Positions 1 through 9,812 of a stretch of 64,000 nucleotides of DNA are shown one piece after another. Below the pieces are notes generated by a model. That model saw only the letters and a list, made by a program, of their open reading frames with translations, ran no database searches and was not told the DNA's origin. Every line of letters starts with the position of its first letter. Position 1 is the first letter of the stretch. Source of the DNA: Ottelia alismoides (taxonomy: Eukaryota; Streptophyta; Magnoliopsida; Alismatales; Hydrocharitaceae). The position numbers were made by a program, and so were the translations under genes. The DNA lies in assembly GCA_037367405.1 (NCBI GenBank), contig JAZKJV010010526.1, positions 832,501-896,500 of the forward strand, read 5' to 3'.

Positions 1-343
1 AATAATTATGAATTATTTTTGTTTAATAATTTACAACAAGTGTTGTTGTAAATCTTGGAGGTTTCTATGGAATAATGTAATCTCATGAGATATCATGAGA
101 TTACATGAGATTGCAACCAAATCCCATATTATGGAAGGAGGCAATCTTCATTCCATAATGTCCATGCGTGATTGATTTAATTTGGGATTGATTTATATTG
201 ATTTATCAATATAGATTTAATCTAAATTAAATTAATTGTTGTTGGTTTTTACCAACACAAATCTTAGCCATTAAAAGAAATAGAAATCAATGAGAGCCAT
301 TGGATTTGTGTTGCCCATTGATTGAGATCTATAGATCCAAAAA

Positions 344-354
344 TATTATAAATA
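344..354 (+). promoter_or_regulatory. TATA-like box of the Copia LTR promoter
   Basis: TATTATAAATA followed by a GC-richer stretch and then a CT repeat (about 399-421). The 3' LTR has the equivalent TATAATAAATA near 7485 before the same GGGCACCCC stretch. Position and conservation fit the U3/R promoter; this is inference from sequence only. Confidence 0.5.
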
Positions 355-398
355 GAAGGGCACCCCGTTGCTCTTCATATGCTAGTGAGAACATAAGG

Positions 399-421
399 CT
401 CTCTCTCTCTCTCTCTCTCTC
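399..421 (+). repeat. CT microsatellite downstream of the Copia TATA box
   Basis: A run of CT dinucleotides, also present in shorter form in the 3' LTR (near 7538-7555) and in Copia-B (near 62817-62860). The shared position suggests it is part of the LTR leader of this family, with length variation by slippage. Confidence 0.8.
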
Positions 422-644
422 TACACGCCCTCTTTCCTTCTCTCATGTGGTCGTCCACCATGGATGCCCTAGAGAGAGTCTCCATCGCTGCAGCATCGTC
501 GTTATGATGTCCGATCGTTTGCTCATGGATCTCCGTCTCCTTCGGTGCGCCTCGCTCGTGAAGAAGATGTCATATTGTGAGAAGCATGTGTTTCATCAAC
601 ACGTTCGCAAGCGTCTCCTCTGTCGGATCGGACTTGAGACAGGA

Positions 645-754
645 GGTCTCATTTTTTAGAGACTCGATTGCAACCATGCTTCAAGAGGCAATCCTATTAG
701 GTCTCATTTTTTAGAGACTCGATTGCAACCATGCTTCAAGAGGCAATCCTATTA
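645..754 (+). repeat. Exact 55-bp tandem duplication inside the 5' LTR
   Basis: Unit 645-699 is repeated exactly as 700-754. The matching part of the 3' LTR (about 7833-7888) has one unit. The duplication therefore arose after the LTRs diverged, and recently enough that the two units are still identical. Confidence 0.95.
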
Positions 755-935
755 CTTGTTTGTGGTTTATACGAAACGATCCTAGAAGTGTTCTTGGATC
801 ATGTGTTTTCGTCATATGAAAAAATTTTAAATTCTGCTGCATAGAACAAATAGTGTGACTAGTCGTTCCTCGTCGTATTCGATACGACGCTCACGCTTCC
901 GTGATGTGATTGAGGATTATACCATATCCTTCAAG

Positions 936-948
936 TGGAATCAGAGCC
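936..948 (+). other. Primer binding site of Copia-A (tRNA-iMet type)
   Basis: TGGAATCAGAGCC differs by one base from the usual plant Copia site TGGTATCAGAGC. It starts two bases after the LTR's CA. Copia-B has the homologous site at 63343. Confidence 0.85.
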
Positions 949-3892
949 TTACGTTGAAGGTTTCAGATACGATCCATAAACCTAAGCCGACTTGGGTTCG
1001 TTAGGGTTGCGAAAGTTTTATTGCATTTCTTTTTCGCATCTCTGTTTAGCGATTATTTTAGGCCATATTTAAATTATTTAAACACAAAAATAAAAATTAT
1101 ATTTTTTTTCCAATAAATATGGAAACTATAGGATCTGAGTTTGCGATATTTCGAATCCATTTGCTCAAGTTATGATCTAATTAGTGAACATGTATCCACT
1201 GTTTCGGGGACTGCGAATAATGACGAAATTAAGGAGTTCATTACGGATTTGAAACTTCTAGAAATGCGTGCAAATCATATAGGTTCTGTTGTAAATCAAA
1301 TTAGCAAACTTTAGAAACTTACTTTGCTTAATTTGGATTTAATTTGATTGAGATATGCTAAATTTATTAAGTTATGGTCACTGACGGAAATTACTTTCCT
1401 AATCAAGAACCTTGTGATTGTCATTTAATCAATTAGTGAAATTAAATTATTTAATTTCTTGGAATAATTATTGATAAATATTTGTGAAATTTTTGATGAT
1501 AATTATTTCCTAAATGACATTACCTTAACCAATATTTGATTAGATGTCATCTAAATCACAAATTTGTTACTTGATCTACATGATCTACATTCCAACAAAC
1601 ATTCTTGCTTGAATAGGATTGGGAATTTGGTTAGCAAATTTCTTTACAATCAAAATTGTTTTGATTATTACTATATGGTATGTTTTCGGTTGAAAAACCG
1701 ATGATCATCTCGAGTACAAATTGATTGGCTCGGCATTATTTTTTCCTGAGGCAAATATGGTGTCTACTCGGGGAGCGTTGGGGTAGCGGGTCGCACCGGT
1801 TGCGGCCCGTCCCACTCCTGCCGATACTGGTCATGACAGCGGGTAGGGAACGAATGATGCCTGAGAGATCATGATGTATTTTCTAATTATTAAAATTCGA
1901 ATTAATACGTACTTTGAGATAATACCATATATTCAAGTAAAATCAAGTTTGTTGATTGAATTGGATTGATAATTAATTTAATATGATTAAGTTAATTATA
2001 TCCAGTTAAAAACACTCTATTATGAATAGATGTGTACTTCCCTTAGAAGAATTAATTATATGAATATGATACATAATAATTGATGAAAATTTGAATATGA
2101 GGTGGAGGATCACATAAGTGACATCCATGGTCTCCCGTCAAGGCGAAGGGTTCCGTCGCCAGATATTGTATGTAGGAGACGCCTGTCAGAAGTGACAACT
2201 CCTGCATACGAGTAAGATAGTGACCCCAATATCGGATCCTCATATTATTAGGGCGATATTGGATTGCGCATAGCGAGTTGTATTCCTGTTGACGGTTGGT
2301 TCAATTAATGATGGGTCAACATCACCTTAGGGGTGGTGGTCCCAGGTATTAAAGACCGAATTGGGAGGTGAAAGTTGGACTTGCAAGGCAGAATGTGTTC
2401 CCGCTTCTTTTTATCCGAGTTACAGGTTCTCATATTATTGGGATGTAATAAAGATAAGGAAGGAGATCCCAGATCTTGCTTGAGATATAATGGTAAGTAT
2501 ATCTCTTACATTGAAAGTGATTAAGGGAATGAACATTCATTGTTGACATGTCAAGACAACTTCCATGTAAAAATTCCTAAATCAAAGTAAATTATATATT
2601 TATATATGTTTATGCAAATTTCTTATTTCAGATAATCCTTCTTTAATCCCACTCAATGTTATACTCAATAATAACCAGTAGAATATCATGGATTGGACCC
2701 ATGATCCAGATATTATACTTGCAGTTGGACACATATTGTATGTTGTTGCAATGTGCATGTTTCCTCATAATAATGAGGAATGACAATTAAATAGACAATA
2801 GGACTACAACCCTAGGGTTTGTATGTCTCTATAATCTTGATCTCTCATTGAATGTACATCAGAAGTGACATGTCAATGGTAATCGTAATTATCAAATAAT
2901 CCTTATAAAATTCTAAGAAGATATTCCGGCATACGTATGTGCTCTCGACATTTAATGATGAATGACGTGGTTCTCTGCATCATGCAGAATGGTGGCTCTA
3001 TAAGAGATGATGTATTCAAATTGTTTGAGTACCTACCTGAACCAATGTTTTAAGAGTTTAGATGGATGTATATACGATGAGTGTCATCATTCTACTATCT
3101 ATACTCTAGTCATTCATGAAGCTTCATAATATTCGTATTGTATGAATTGAATGAAGCATGTATAAATGTTGAAATACTCTTATATTGAAAATTTTGATTT
3201 CAACATAAGAGATGCTTTGTCTTGAGCAATGATTGCTTATTGATAAAGGGAGCGCAGTGGAAGCATGAGTTGGACCCAAGTAAGAAGTAGAGTCAAAGAG
3301 TTGACTTTACTTCTGTGACTTCCATATGACATCCAAAGAGTTGGATGAATGCCAATACTGCAATAAGTTGATGTGTTGATAGTATGACTATCAAATCCAT
3401 ATAGAATCCTTAGAGAAGGAATCAGATAGTACATCAGAATAATCTACATATAATCATTGAAATTGACTTACTTAAAGATAAAGTCTAATAATTGTTTCTC
3501 AATCTTCTAATGACACTTGCAATTGGTTGCATCTGTATTAGAATATTAGAAATTTGGTCTTAATGTTTAATGTCATCCATGTTGGAAGTGATGCAATTGT
3601 TGCAACAATTTCCATTGGATTAATAGAATTCATATTTTCAGTGGGAGCCCTTAGTCTTAGAGAACGTCTCTGTGACCTGAATATTAGAATACACTCATAG
3701 TTTATTTGTGTTGGAAATAAGCATGAATTCTGGAATAAACCTATCATAGAGAGTTATGATGGATATATTTCAGATAGTAATTTAACATCTAGTGGACTTC
3801 GCTAAATTAGAAAATTAATGAATGGTTCCTTAAGATTTATAATACTAAAAATTAAACCTTTAAAGATCAATAGGAGGATAAAGATCATTTGA
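949..3892 (+). pseudogene. Copia-A gag and protease region, decayed beyond clear reading
   Basis: In this family gag and aspartic protease should lie here. No frame stays open and no CCHC knuckle or protease motif is certain. At 3581-3665 a broken frame reads VGSDAIVATISIG then SVGALSLRE, which resembles the stretch between protease and GAG-pre-integrase in plant Copia polyproteins. The first 650 bases (949-1640) match 63356-64000 of Copia-B. A small GC-rich patch at 1755-1850 contains an MVSTRGALG-like start, broken at once by a stop. The rest shows nothing recognisable. Confidence 0.5.
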
Positions 3893-4560
3893 CAATGATC
3901 TGGCATCATGTTTTGGACATATGTCTTTGATGAGATCAATGGACAACTAAGAGATGAAACTTTAGAATGTCTAAAATTTCAAAACTCGCATACTTATGAA
4001 TATTGTATTCAAAGTAAAATGTCCAATACACCCTTCTTTGGGAAAGGTGTAAGATGTCAAGGTATTCAAGATCTCATACATATTGATATATGTGAATCAT
4101 CCATATCATAGTAAACATTATGGATATGTGATATCTATTGATGATTATGTATGATATGAGATTTCTTCTCTTCACCTAAGAAACCTTTGAAATGTTCAAA
4201 TATTTCACAATTTTAGTTTAGAACCAACGTTTAAATGAAGACGAAATGAATTTGATCTAACCAAGGTAGCTTGTACCTATTAGATGAATTCAAGGAATAC
4301 CATATGGAGATGTGAATATCATTCCTCTCTCAATCCTCCTAATGAACCTTAACTCAATAGAGTTGTAGGGAGATACAATTGATCATGTGTGACATGATTT
4401 GATCAATGATTAATCATAGCATAATTATCTCTTAGTTTCCAGGTATATATATGTCGTTGAGACTACATTATATATCCTTAATAAGGTTCCATGTGAGTAA
4501 GCTGGAATCTGGCATTGGAGAGTGCTACTTCATTAGGAAAACAAAGGATGGTATTGGATA
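3893..4560 (+). pseudogene. Copia-A GAG-pre-integrase and integrase remnant
   Basis: The open stretch 3908-4111 contains KMSNTPFFGKGVRCQGIQDL then IHIDIC, matching the usual plant Copia passage (GKM..PF..KGER...LLDLIHTDVCGP) that joins GAG-pre-integrase to the integrase core. Upstream, codons around 3895 read in pieces as a WHHRFGH-like motif. Downstream, 4290-4365 resembles the FKEY...PPGTPQLNGV segment and 4455-4500 resembles an ETAVYILNKVP segment, all with stops and frame changes. The active enzyme would insert the cDNA; this copy cannot. Confidence 0.75.
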
Positions 4561-4839
4561 CCTACTTTATGACCTTGAGATTCTTAAAGGATCTCATCTT
4601 TGATAATGTGAATCTTAGAGGATGACTCTGTTCAGAATCAAGATGAAAATGAAGTAAAGGAACTCATTTAATCTTGAGAAGATAATGAGGCTCCTGAAAT
4701 CAGAAAGTAAATAGACAATTAAAGATGAAACATTAATACCTTTTCAAATAAGTTTGAGGATGGATTCCACGTATTAGTTGAATCTGACAATGATCTGACT
4801 TCATGTGATGATGCTTCTGAAGATCATATCATGGAAAGA

Positions 4840-5470
4840 TGGATGTTAGCAATAAAGTCTAAAGTAGACTTCATATACAAATGTTGTATGTAGACCCTTG
4901 AGGATCCAACAATATGGGTAAGACCCATTATGGTGTAAATGGATCTTCAAGAGAAATAGGGAACCTGATGAGAAGGTAGAGACCTTCAAAGTACGGTTCG
5001 TAGCCATGAGGTGCACACCGAAGAGAAGACATCGCTTGCGATGAGACTTGCTCTTCAGTGACCATACATGAACCCATCAGAATATTGCTAACTATAGCCA
5101 TGCAACTTGACTATGACATCTTCATGATGTGTGTCAAGATTGCATTCATCTATGAATACCTCTCTGAGGATATTCACATGAAGTAGCCCTAGGGCTTCAT
5201 GGTTGGGGAAAGCAAGGTATGCAAGCTAAGGAACTCAATCTATGGACTCAAATAAGCTTCTTGTAGTTGGAACATAAGATTTGATGAATTTATAAATGTT
5301 ATGATTTCAGATAGAATCTTGATGAACCATGTTAAGATTAGTGGGAGTGTCATTGTGTTCATAGTGCTTAATGTAGATAATATCCCAATCATTTGAACGA
5401 TATAAGGATAATTATAAGTGTTTTATAACTGGTTGTTCCATATCTTGAAATATGATCTCAAGGATACCTC
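4840..5470 (+). pseudogene. Copia-A reverse transcriptase remnant
   Basis: Frames around 4915-5010 give a KWIFK-like motif followed by DEKVETFKV, the start of the Copia RVT_2 domain. At 5075-5200 come IRILLAIAMQLDYDI and YLSEDIHMK, matching the conserved AFLNG...L.E.IYM.QP.GF block but with the first catalytic Asp region garbled. KVCKLRNSIYGLK follows at about 5217. The catalytic box near 5366 reads LNVDNI instead of YVDD, so one Asp is lost. Dead by stops, frameshifts and catalytic loss. Confidence 0.8.
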
Positions 5471-5560
5471 TTAGATCTTAGCTCTGATGTTGTTCAGAAG
5501 CAAAGAGAAGAGGATATTGGGACTGTAACATTTGTAGTACACCTTCGACATGTTCCATTC

Positions 5561-5872
5561 TTGGAAAATTCCAAGAAAGGCTTCTTTCCCTCAAGATATG
5601 GTACTGACCTATCTAAAAGGATAGCACCTCAAAGAGTTGAGGATGTGAATGCTAAAACTTGTTGCCCTTATGCATCAATTACGAGAAGCCAAGTGTATGC
5701 TGGATGTGTACGAAAATCAGATGTCTGCCATGCAGCGGGAGTAGTAAATTGTTACTTATCCTACTATGGAGATAAAATACTTGACTGCAGTAATAACAAT
5801 GTCTTTAACGTTGACAAGACTTTAGAGATAGTGATCTCTAAATCTTATCTTCAAGAAATTAAGACCTTATAG
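5561..5872 (+). pseudogene. Copia-A RT/RNase H junction remnant
   Basis: A 103-codon open stretch includes NSKKGFFPSRYGTDLSK, PYASITRSQVYAGCVRKSD and CHAAGVVNCYLS. These match the plant Copia stretch between RT and RNase H (NSKKG.LP..HG..LSK, PYASA.GSLMYAM.CTRPDI..AVG..SRY.S). After about 5800 the similarity fades. Most of RNase H, including its acidic residues, is missing before the 3' LTR candidate start at 5931. Confidence 0.8.
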
Positions 5873-5907
5873 ATGGAGATCTAAAAGATCTTAACTACGA
5901 ATACCTT

Positions 5908-5930
5908 AGGAGATAGAGATCGGAGATAGA
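5908..5930 (+). other. Candidate polypurine tract of Copia-A
   Basis: Almost purely A and G with three T and one C, just before TGTGTTAC, the proposed 3' LTR start. The position fits the plus-strand primer. The call depends on the LTR start, which is inferred. Confidence 0.4.
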
Positions 5931-6169
5931 TGTGTTACTATATGTCTGAGTATGTACATTTGGCAGACCAATAGGCTGATGACCTAATTAAGGTCTATAC
6001 ATCGGCATGCTGGTGTGCATACAAGGGCATATGAGTAATACGATCTCTCGAAGGGATCATGCAGGTTCATTATTGAACCGGAAGACATGAGCTCACTCAT
6101 GAGATATTGAGAAGAATCAAATTACGTGCATGGTCATCTTGCTTTGGAATCTTGACTGAATTTGTAGGT

Positions 6170-6247
6170 TTGATATATACTTTTGGAGAGTATATGATCA
6201 ACACCTGGGTATGATATATGCTTTTGGAAAGTATATGATTGATACCA
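6170..6247 (+). repeat. Degenerate tandem pair in the Copia U3
   Basis: Two units of about 35 bp share GATATAT, CTTTTGGA, AGTATATGAT and a trailing ACC. The same pair occurs in Copia-B at about 61396-61470, so it predates both insertions. Confidence 0.7.
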
Positions 6248-6729
6248 ACTAGTCAAATGAGAAACTTAATGATAAAATTCTGATGTAGACAATGTAAAAT
6301 TGATCTTATACTTCAGCTTTATTCTTAGTCTTCCAGTATGTAGGATGTACAGGTATTGGGAATACTTGAGGGTGATGTGATCATAGATGGTTGTATAACC
6401 CTGACGCTTCCATTCCTAGGGAGTGATGAAACGGGTTTAGATTTTAGTGACTCCTCTCAGTAGAGAAGTGATCTGATCTTGGTCCAAATGTTGGACATTG
6501 ATCTGAATGTTATTCGGATGCAATGAGAAGATTAGATTTATGGTCTTTATTTAATCAAGCATCTATAGGAGGCCCGAGATCTGGGTTTGAGATAATCTCA
6601 ATATACAAGTCACTATATGTGAAACAATACAATCTCCTTGTCCTTATCTCCAAGTATTCGCTGAGAAAGCGCATTATTCTTGAAAGAGTTCAGGATAATT
6701 CTATTGTTGATATATGTATCTGAGCATTA

Positions 6730-7120
6730 AGAAAATGGATAATTAAATGTGATTTAATTGTCATGAATAATATGAATTTGATTCATATTATAAAGAGAGT
6801 TATCTGAGATGATTAAATATGATTTGATTATCAAAGATGTAAATAATGTGATTGTGATTCACATTATTTGGGCACATGAGAATATAGATCCAAGATGATT
6901 AAATGTGATTTAATTATATTGAATATGAATAATATTTATAGCACTATCCATATTAATCAAATATATTATAAATATGATTTATAATATTTAATAGAGAGCA
7001 ATTTGTAATTTACATTTGTTAATTAAATGTTGATGTGAATTGGATTCACATTGGACAATTAATTGAAAAATGTAATTCACATTTTATTTTGGGTTGTGAA
7101 TGTGATTCACAATTTTCCAA
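6730..7120 (+). promoter_or_regulatory. Repeated short hairpins with GTGAAT/ATTCAC arms in the Copia U3
   Basis: Perfect inverted repeats: 6768-6790 (10-bp arms, 3-nt loop), 6841-6869 (11-bp arms, 7-nt loop), 7033-7051 (8-bp arms, 3-nt loop) and 7094-7112 (8-bp arms, 3-nt loop). They sit in loose repeats of ATTAAATGTGATTTAATTA-like sequence. Copia-B has equivalents at 61996-62022 (12-bp arms) and, imperfect, near 62084-62110 and 62332-62352. They lie several hundred bases upstream of the TATA box. A role as protein-binding sites is inference. Confidence 0.7.
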
Positions 7121-8069
7121 TGGTAAGATTGCAATATTCACAAAATAATTATGAATTATTTTTGTTGAATAATTTACAATAGGTGTTGTTGTAAATCTTG
7201 GAGATTTCCATGGAATAATGTAATCTCATGAGATATCATGAGATTATGAGATTGCAACCAAATCCCATATTATGGAAGGAGTCAATCTTCATTCCATAAT
7301 CTCCATGCTTGATTGATTTAATTAGGGATTGATTTATATTGATTTATCAATATAGATATAATCTAAATTAATTTAATTGTTGTTGGTTTCTACCAAGACA
7401 AATCTTAGCCATTAAAAGAAACACAAATTAATGAGAGCCATTGGATTTGTGTAGCCCATTGATTGAGATCCATGTATCCCAAAATATAATAAATAGAAGG
7501 GCACCCCTTGCTCTTCATATGCTAATGAGAACATAAGGCTCTCTCTCTCTCTCTTTCCTTCTACACGCCCTCTTTCCTTCTCTCATGTGGCCGTCAACCA
7601 TGGATGCCCTAGAGAGAGTCTCCATCGCCGCAGCGTCGTTGTTAGGTTGCCCGATCGTTTACTCATGGATCTTCGTCTCCTTTGGTGCACCTCGCTCATG
7701 AAGAAGACATCGGATCTCGTGTGTCGAGATCAGGAGATCCGTCGCTTGGATCATCAATACGGATTGCGAGAAGCACGTTTTTCATCAGCACACTTGCAAG
7801 CATCTCCTCCGCGGATCAGACTTGAGACAGGAAGTCTCTTTGTTTAGAGACTCGATTGCAACCACGCTTCAATAGGTAATCCTATTACTTGTTTGTGGTT
7901 TAGATGAAACGATCCTAGAAGTGTTCTTGGATCATGTGGTTTCGTCACATGAAAAATTTTAAATTCCGCTACATCGAGCAACTACTGTGACTAGTCGCTC
8001 CCGATCGCATACGATCTGATACTCACGCTTCCGTGATGCACTTAAGGATCTTACCATATCCTTCATAGA

Positions 8070-8473
8070 ACTCCACAAAATTGGTCCAAGCTGAGTGTAG
8101 ACAATTTTTTGAAAATACTAAGGTGGATGTGTGGACACACACGTAAAGATTAGATTCGGAATGATAATGTCAGAAAGAAAAGTCGGTTTATCTCTGATCA
8201 AGGATAAGATGTGAGAAAAACCTCTTAAGATGGTTTGGTCATTTCCAAATAAGATCAACTCATGCACCAGTTAGGAGATGCGAGTGTTGTGATGTTCAGC
8301 CGGCTAAGATAGGGCATGGACGGCCCATGAAGTGTTGGAAAGAGACTATACGATGGGACCTTAGTTTTTTGGATATAAGCCCGAGATTGACCCCAGTTAG
8401 ATCTGAATGGAGGCGAAGAATCCATGTATCCGACCCTACTTAATTTTGGGAAAAGGCTTTGTTGTTGTATTCA
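8070..8473 (+). mobile_element. 5'-truncated RTE-type LINE, 3' end
   Basis: Broken frames give ILRWMCGHTRKD then IRNDN (about 8116-8165), RWFGH-like sequence (8230-8250), a basic cysteine-containing stretch near 8270-8300, and WRRRIHVSDPT then a stop near 8411-8441. This order is the signature C-terminus of plant RTE LINE reverse transcriptases (LRWMCG.TR.D.IRN, LRWFGHV.RR, W...I.VADPT). The sequence ends with GGCTTTGTTGTTG, like the TTG-rich tail of the clade. Only the last 400 bp remain. An open frame at 8407-8793 starts here and runs into Gyp-V, so it is a chance fusion. Confidence 0.85.
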
Positions 8474-9720
8474 TTTCTACTAGTGGGGAGGACCCATATC
8501 TCTTTCATGAGGGTGCAAGATGTATCTGGAGAACGTGTATCCCTCAGGAGGAAGTTCCTAGTGTCCTCGCGCATTGTCACGGTCGAGGAATTTGGAGGAC
8601 ATCACCCAGGAAGAAGAATGACAACAAAAATACTTCAAAGCAACCTATGGTGGCCAACCTTATTCAACGATGTATAAGACTATGTGAAGCACTGCAGCAA
8701 CTACCAAAAGATGGGTGGAACCATTGGAATGATAGACCCAATGACCCTAAAATTTATCCAAATTTCTTATGTATTCAATGCTTGGGGCATTGATATTATG
8801 GATTGATTTCCAAATAGTCATGGATATGAGTCCATTCTGCTTGTGTCGATCACATTAGTCGTTGGGTGGTGCTATCCCAACACGGGCTGCTGATAGTTGT
8901 ACCGTCTGTCATTTCCTGAAAGATCACATCATTTCAAGTTTCGAGATACCAAAAATCCTTATATCATATTGGGATTGCCATTTCATTAACTGATAGGTAA
9001 AGAAGCTAACTCAAGAATTTTGCATTGAACATCGTGTAGCTTCTCCCAACGACCCACAATCAAATGGCTTGGTTGAATGCTCAAATATGGATCTCAAAAC
9101 AATTCTTCATAAGCTTGTGTGTTTGTATCGCAAGAACTGGTCTCAGCTGCTTAACTCAGTTCTTTGGGCTTAACAGAACTTCATACAAGTTGCCCATTGG
9201 AATATCTCCCTATCGCCTGGTCTAGGACATGACAAGCCATCTACCCGTGGAACTAATTCGAAAATCCTTATGGGCAATCAATGTTTGCAATTTTGACTCT
9301 AAGAAAGCTTGGAAGAATTGATAAGTGGATCTAAATAGAGTGCTCGAATTTAGAGATTATGCATAAGACAATATCAAGATGTACAAGGAGGTCAAGAAGT
9401 GGCATGATAAGCACATCTGCAAAATAACTTTCGATCCAGGTCATTGGGTTTTAGTTGTTTGATGCAAAATTAAAAATATTTCTAGGAAAATTGGAGAGAA
9501 AATGGACAGGGTCGTTTACTTTGAAACATGCATGTAACAATGGTAGCGTGATGATATCTTGACTATAAGCTGACGCACAACCATTTTGTAGTCAATGGAC
9601 ATGTATTGAAGTCTTGCTTAGAGCATCATACATTTCTTTCTATCGTTGACTCAATTCAAGTTGCATATGAAGATGAGCTAAAAGCAACCACTTCCATAGT
9701 TTTAGACGAAGCATAATAAA
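8474..9720 (+). pseudogene. Gyp-V integrase, Athila-like Ty3/Gypsy pol remnant
   Basis: Starts inside pol with DPYLFHEGARCIWRTCIPQEE, the segment before the zinc finger in Athila integrases. The core follows near 8790 (WGIDIMD then FPNSHGYESILLV) with the first Asp kept. NDPQSNGLVECSN (9046-9085) is the region of the catalytic Glu. LPIGISPYRLV and LPVEL follow near 9190-9255. KMYKEVKKWHDKHICK (9376-9423) and FDPGH lie in the C-terminal part, and IEVLL near 9610 ends the recognisable tail. In-frame stops and frameshifts are frequent. The RT half would lie upstream of Copia-A, outside the window. Confidence 0.85.
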
Positions 9721-9812
9721 TTGTTTTTGAACGATCTTTCTTTTTCTTCTTTTCTTCTTTCCATTCTTTATTTTCTTTTTCTTCCCAAAATATGTCACCC
9801 TATTTATCATTG
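9721..9812 (+). other. Pyrimidine-rich tract after Gyp-V pol
   Basis: A TTTCTTTTTCTTC-rich stretch between the pol end and the Gyp-Z LTR. Similar tracts follow coding ends in Gyp-2 (about 33940-34010) and, on the minus strand, Gyp-Z (about 30590-30620). It is part of the family's 3' UTR start. CATTG at 9808-9812 would be the target site of Gyp-Z. Confidence 0.5.

Larger units (their letters stand above)
1..933 (+). repeat. Copia-A 5' LTR (right part)
   Basis: Nearly collinear with 7144-8065. It ends with CA at 932-933, three bases before the primer site. It holds two hairpins (76-105 and 128-159), a TATA-like box near 344, a CT repeat and a private 55-bp duplication at 645-754. Relative to the 3' LTR it lacks about 50 bp that the 3' copy carries near 7710-7760. 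These differences imply an old insertion. Confidence 0.88.
1..8065 (+). mobile_element. Copia-A: Ty1/Copia LTR retrotransposon, 5' end outside window
   Basis: Positions 1-933 repeat at 7144-8065, so they are the right parts of the 5' and 3' LTRs. A primer site follows the first copy. Coding relics between them run in Copia order: GAG-pre-integrase, integrase, reverse transcriptase, RNase H. All frames are broken by stops and frameshifts, so the element is dead. Related Copia-B at 61155-64000 lies in the same orientation and matches both the 3' LTR region and the 5' internal region. Extrapolating the LTR length, about 1.2 kb of the 5' LTR lies before the window. A target duplication cannot be checked. 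Confidence 0.85.
5931..8065 (+). repeat. Copia-A 3' LTR
   Basis: The right end is fixed: 7144-8065 matches 1-933 and ends in CA (8064-8065). The left end is inferred. 5931-7143 matches 61155-62400, and in Copia-B that stretch runs without a break into the 5' LTR end and primer site at 63340, so it should be LTR. The length would be about 2.1 kb. Near-duplicate 35-bp units at 6170-6247 are shared with 61396-61470. 6730-7120 holds a train of small hairpins. TAGAA (8066-8070) after the end is the possible target duplication, with no partner visible. Confidence 0.75.

Noticed and set aside
1755..1850. GC-rich patch with an MVSTRGALG-like start
   Set aside because: The frame stops within about ten codons and no family is recognised; kept only as a note in the Copia-A gag region.
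8407..8793. 128-codon open frame as a gene
   Set aside because: It begins in the LINE tail and runs into Gyp-V integrase; it is a fusion across an insertion junction.
9799..9812. Primer site next to the Gyp-Z LTR end
   Set aside because: A weak resemblance only; this end is the right end of a 3' LTR, where host sequence, not a primer site, is expected.
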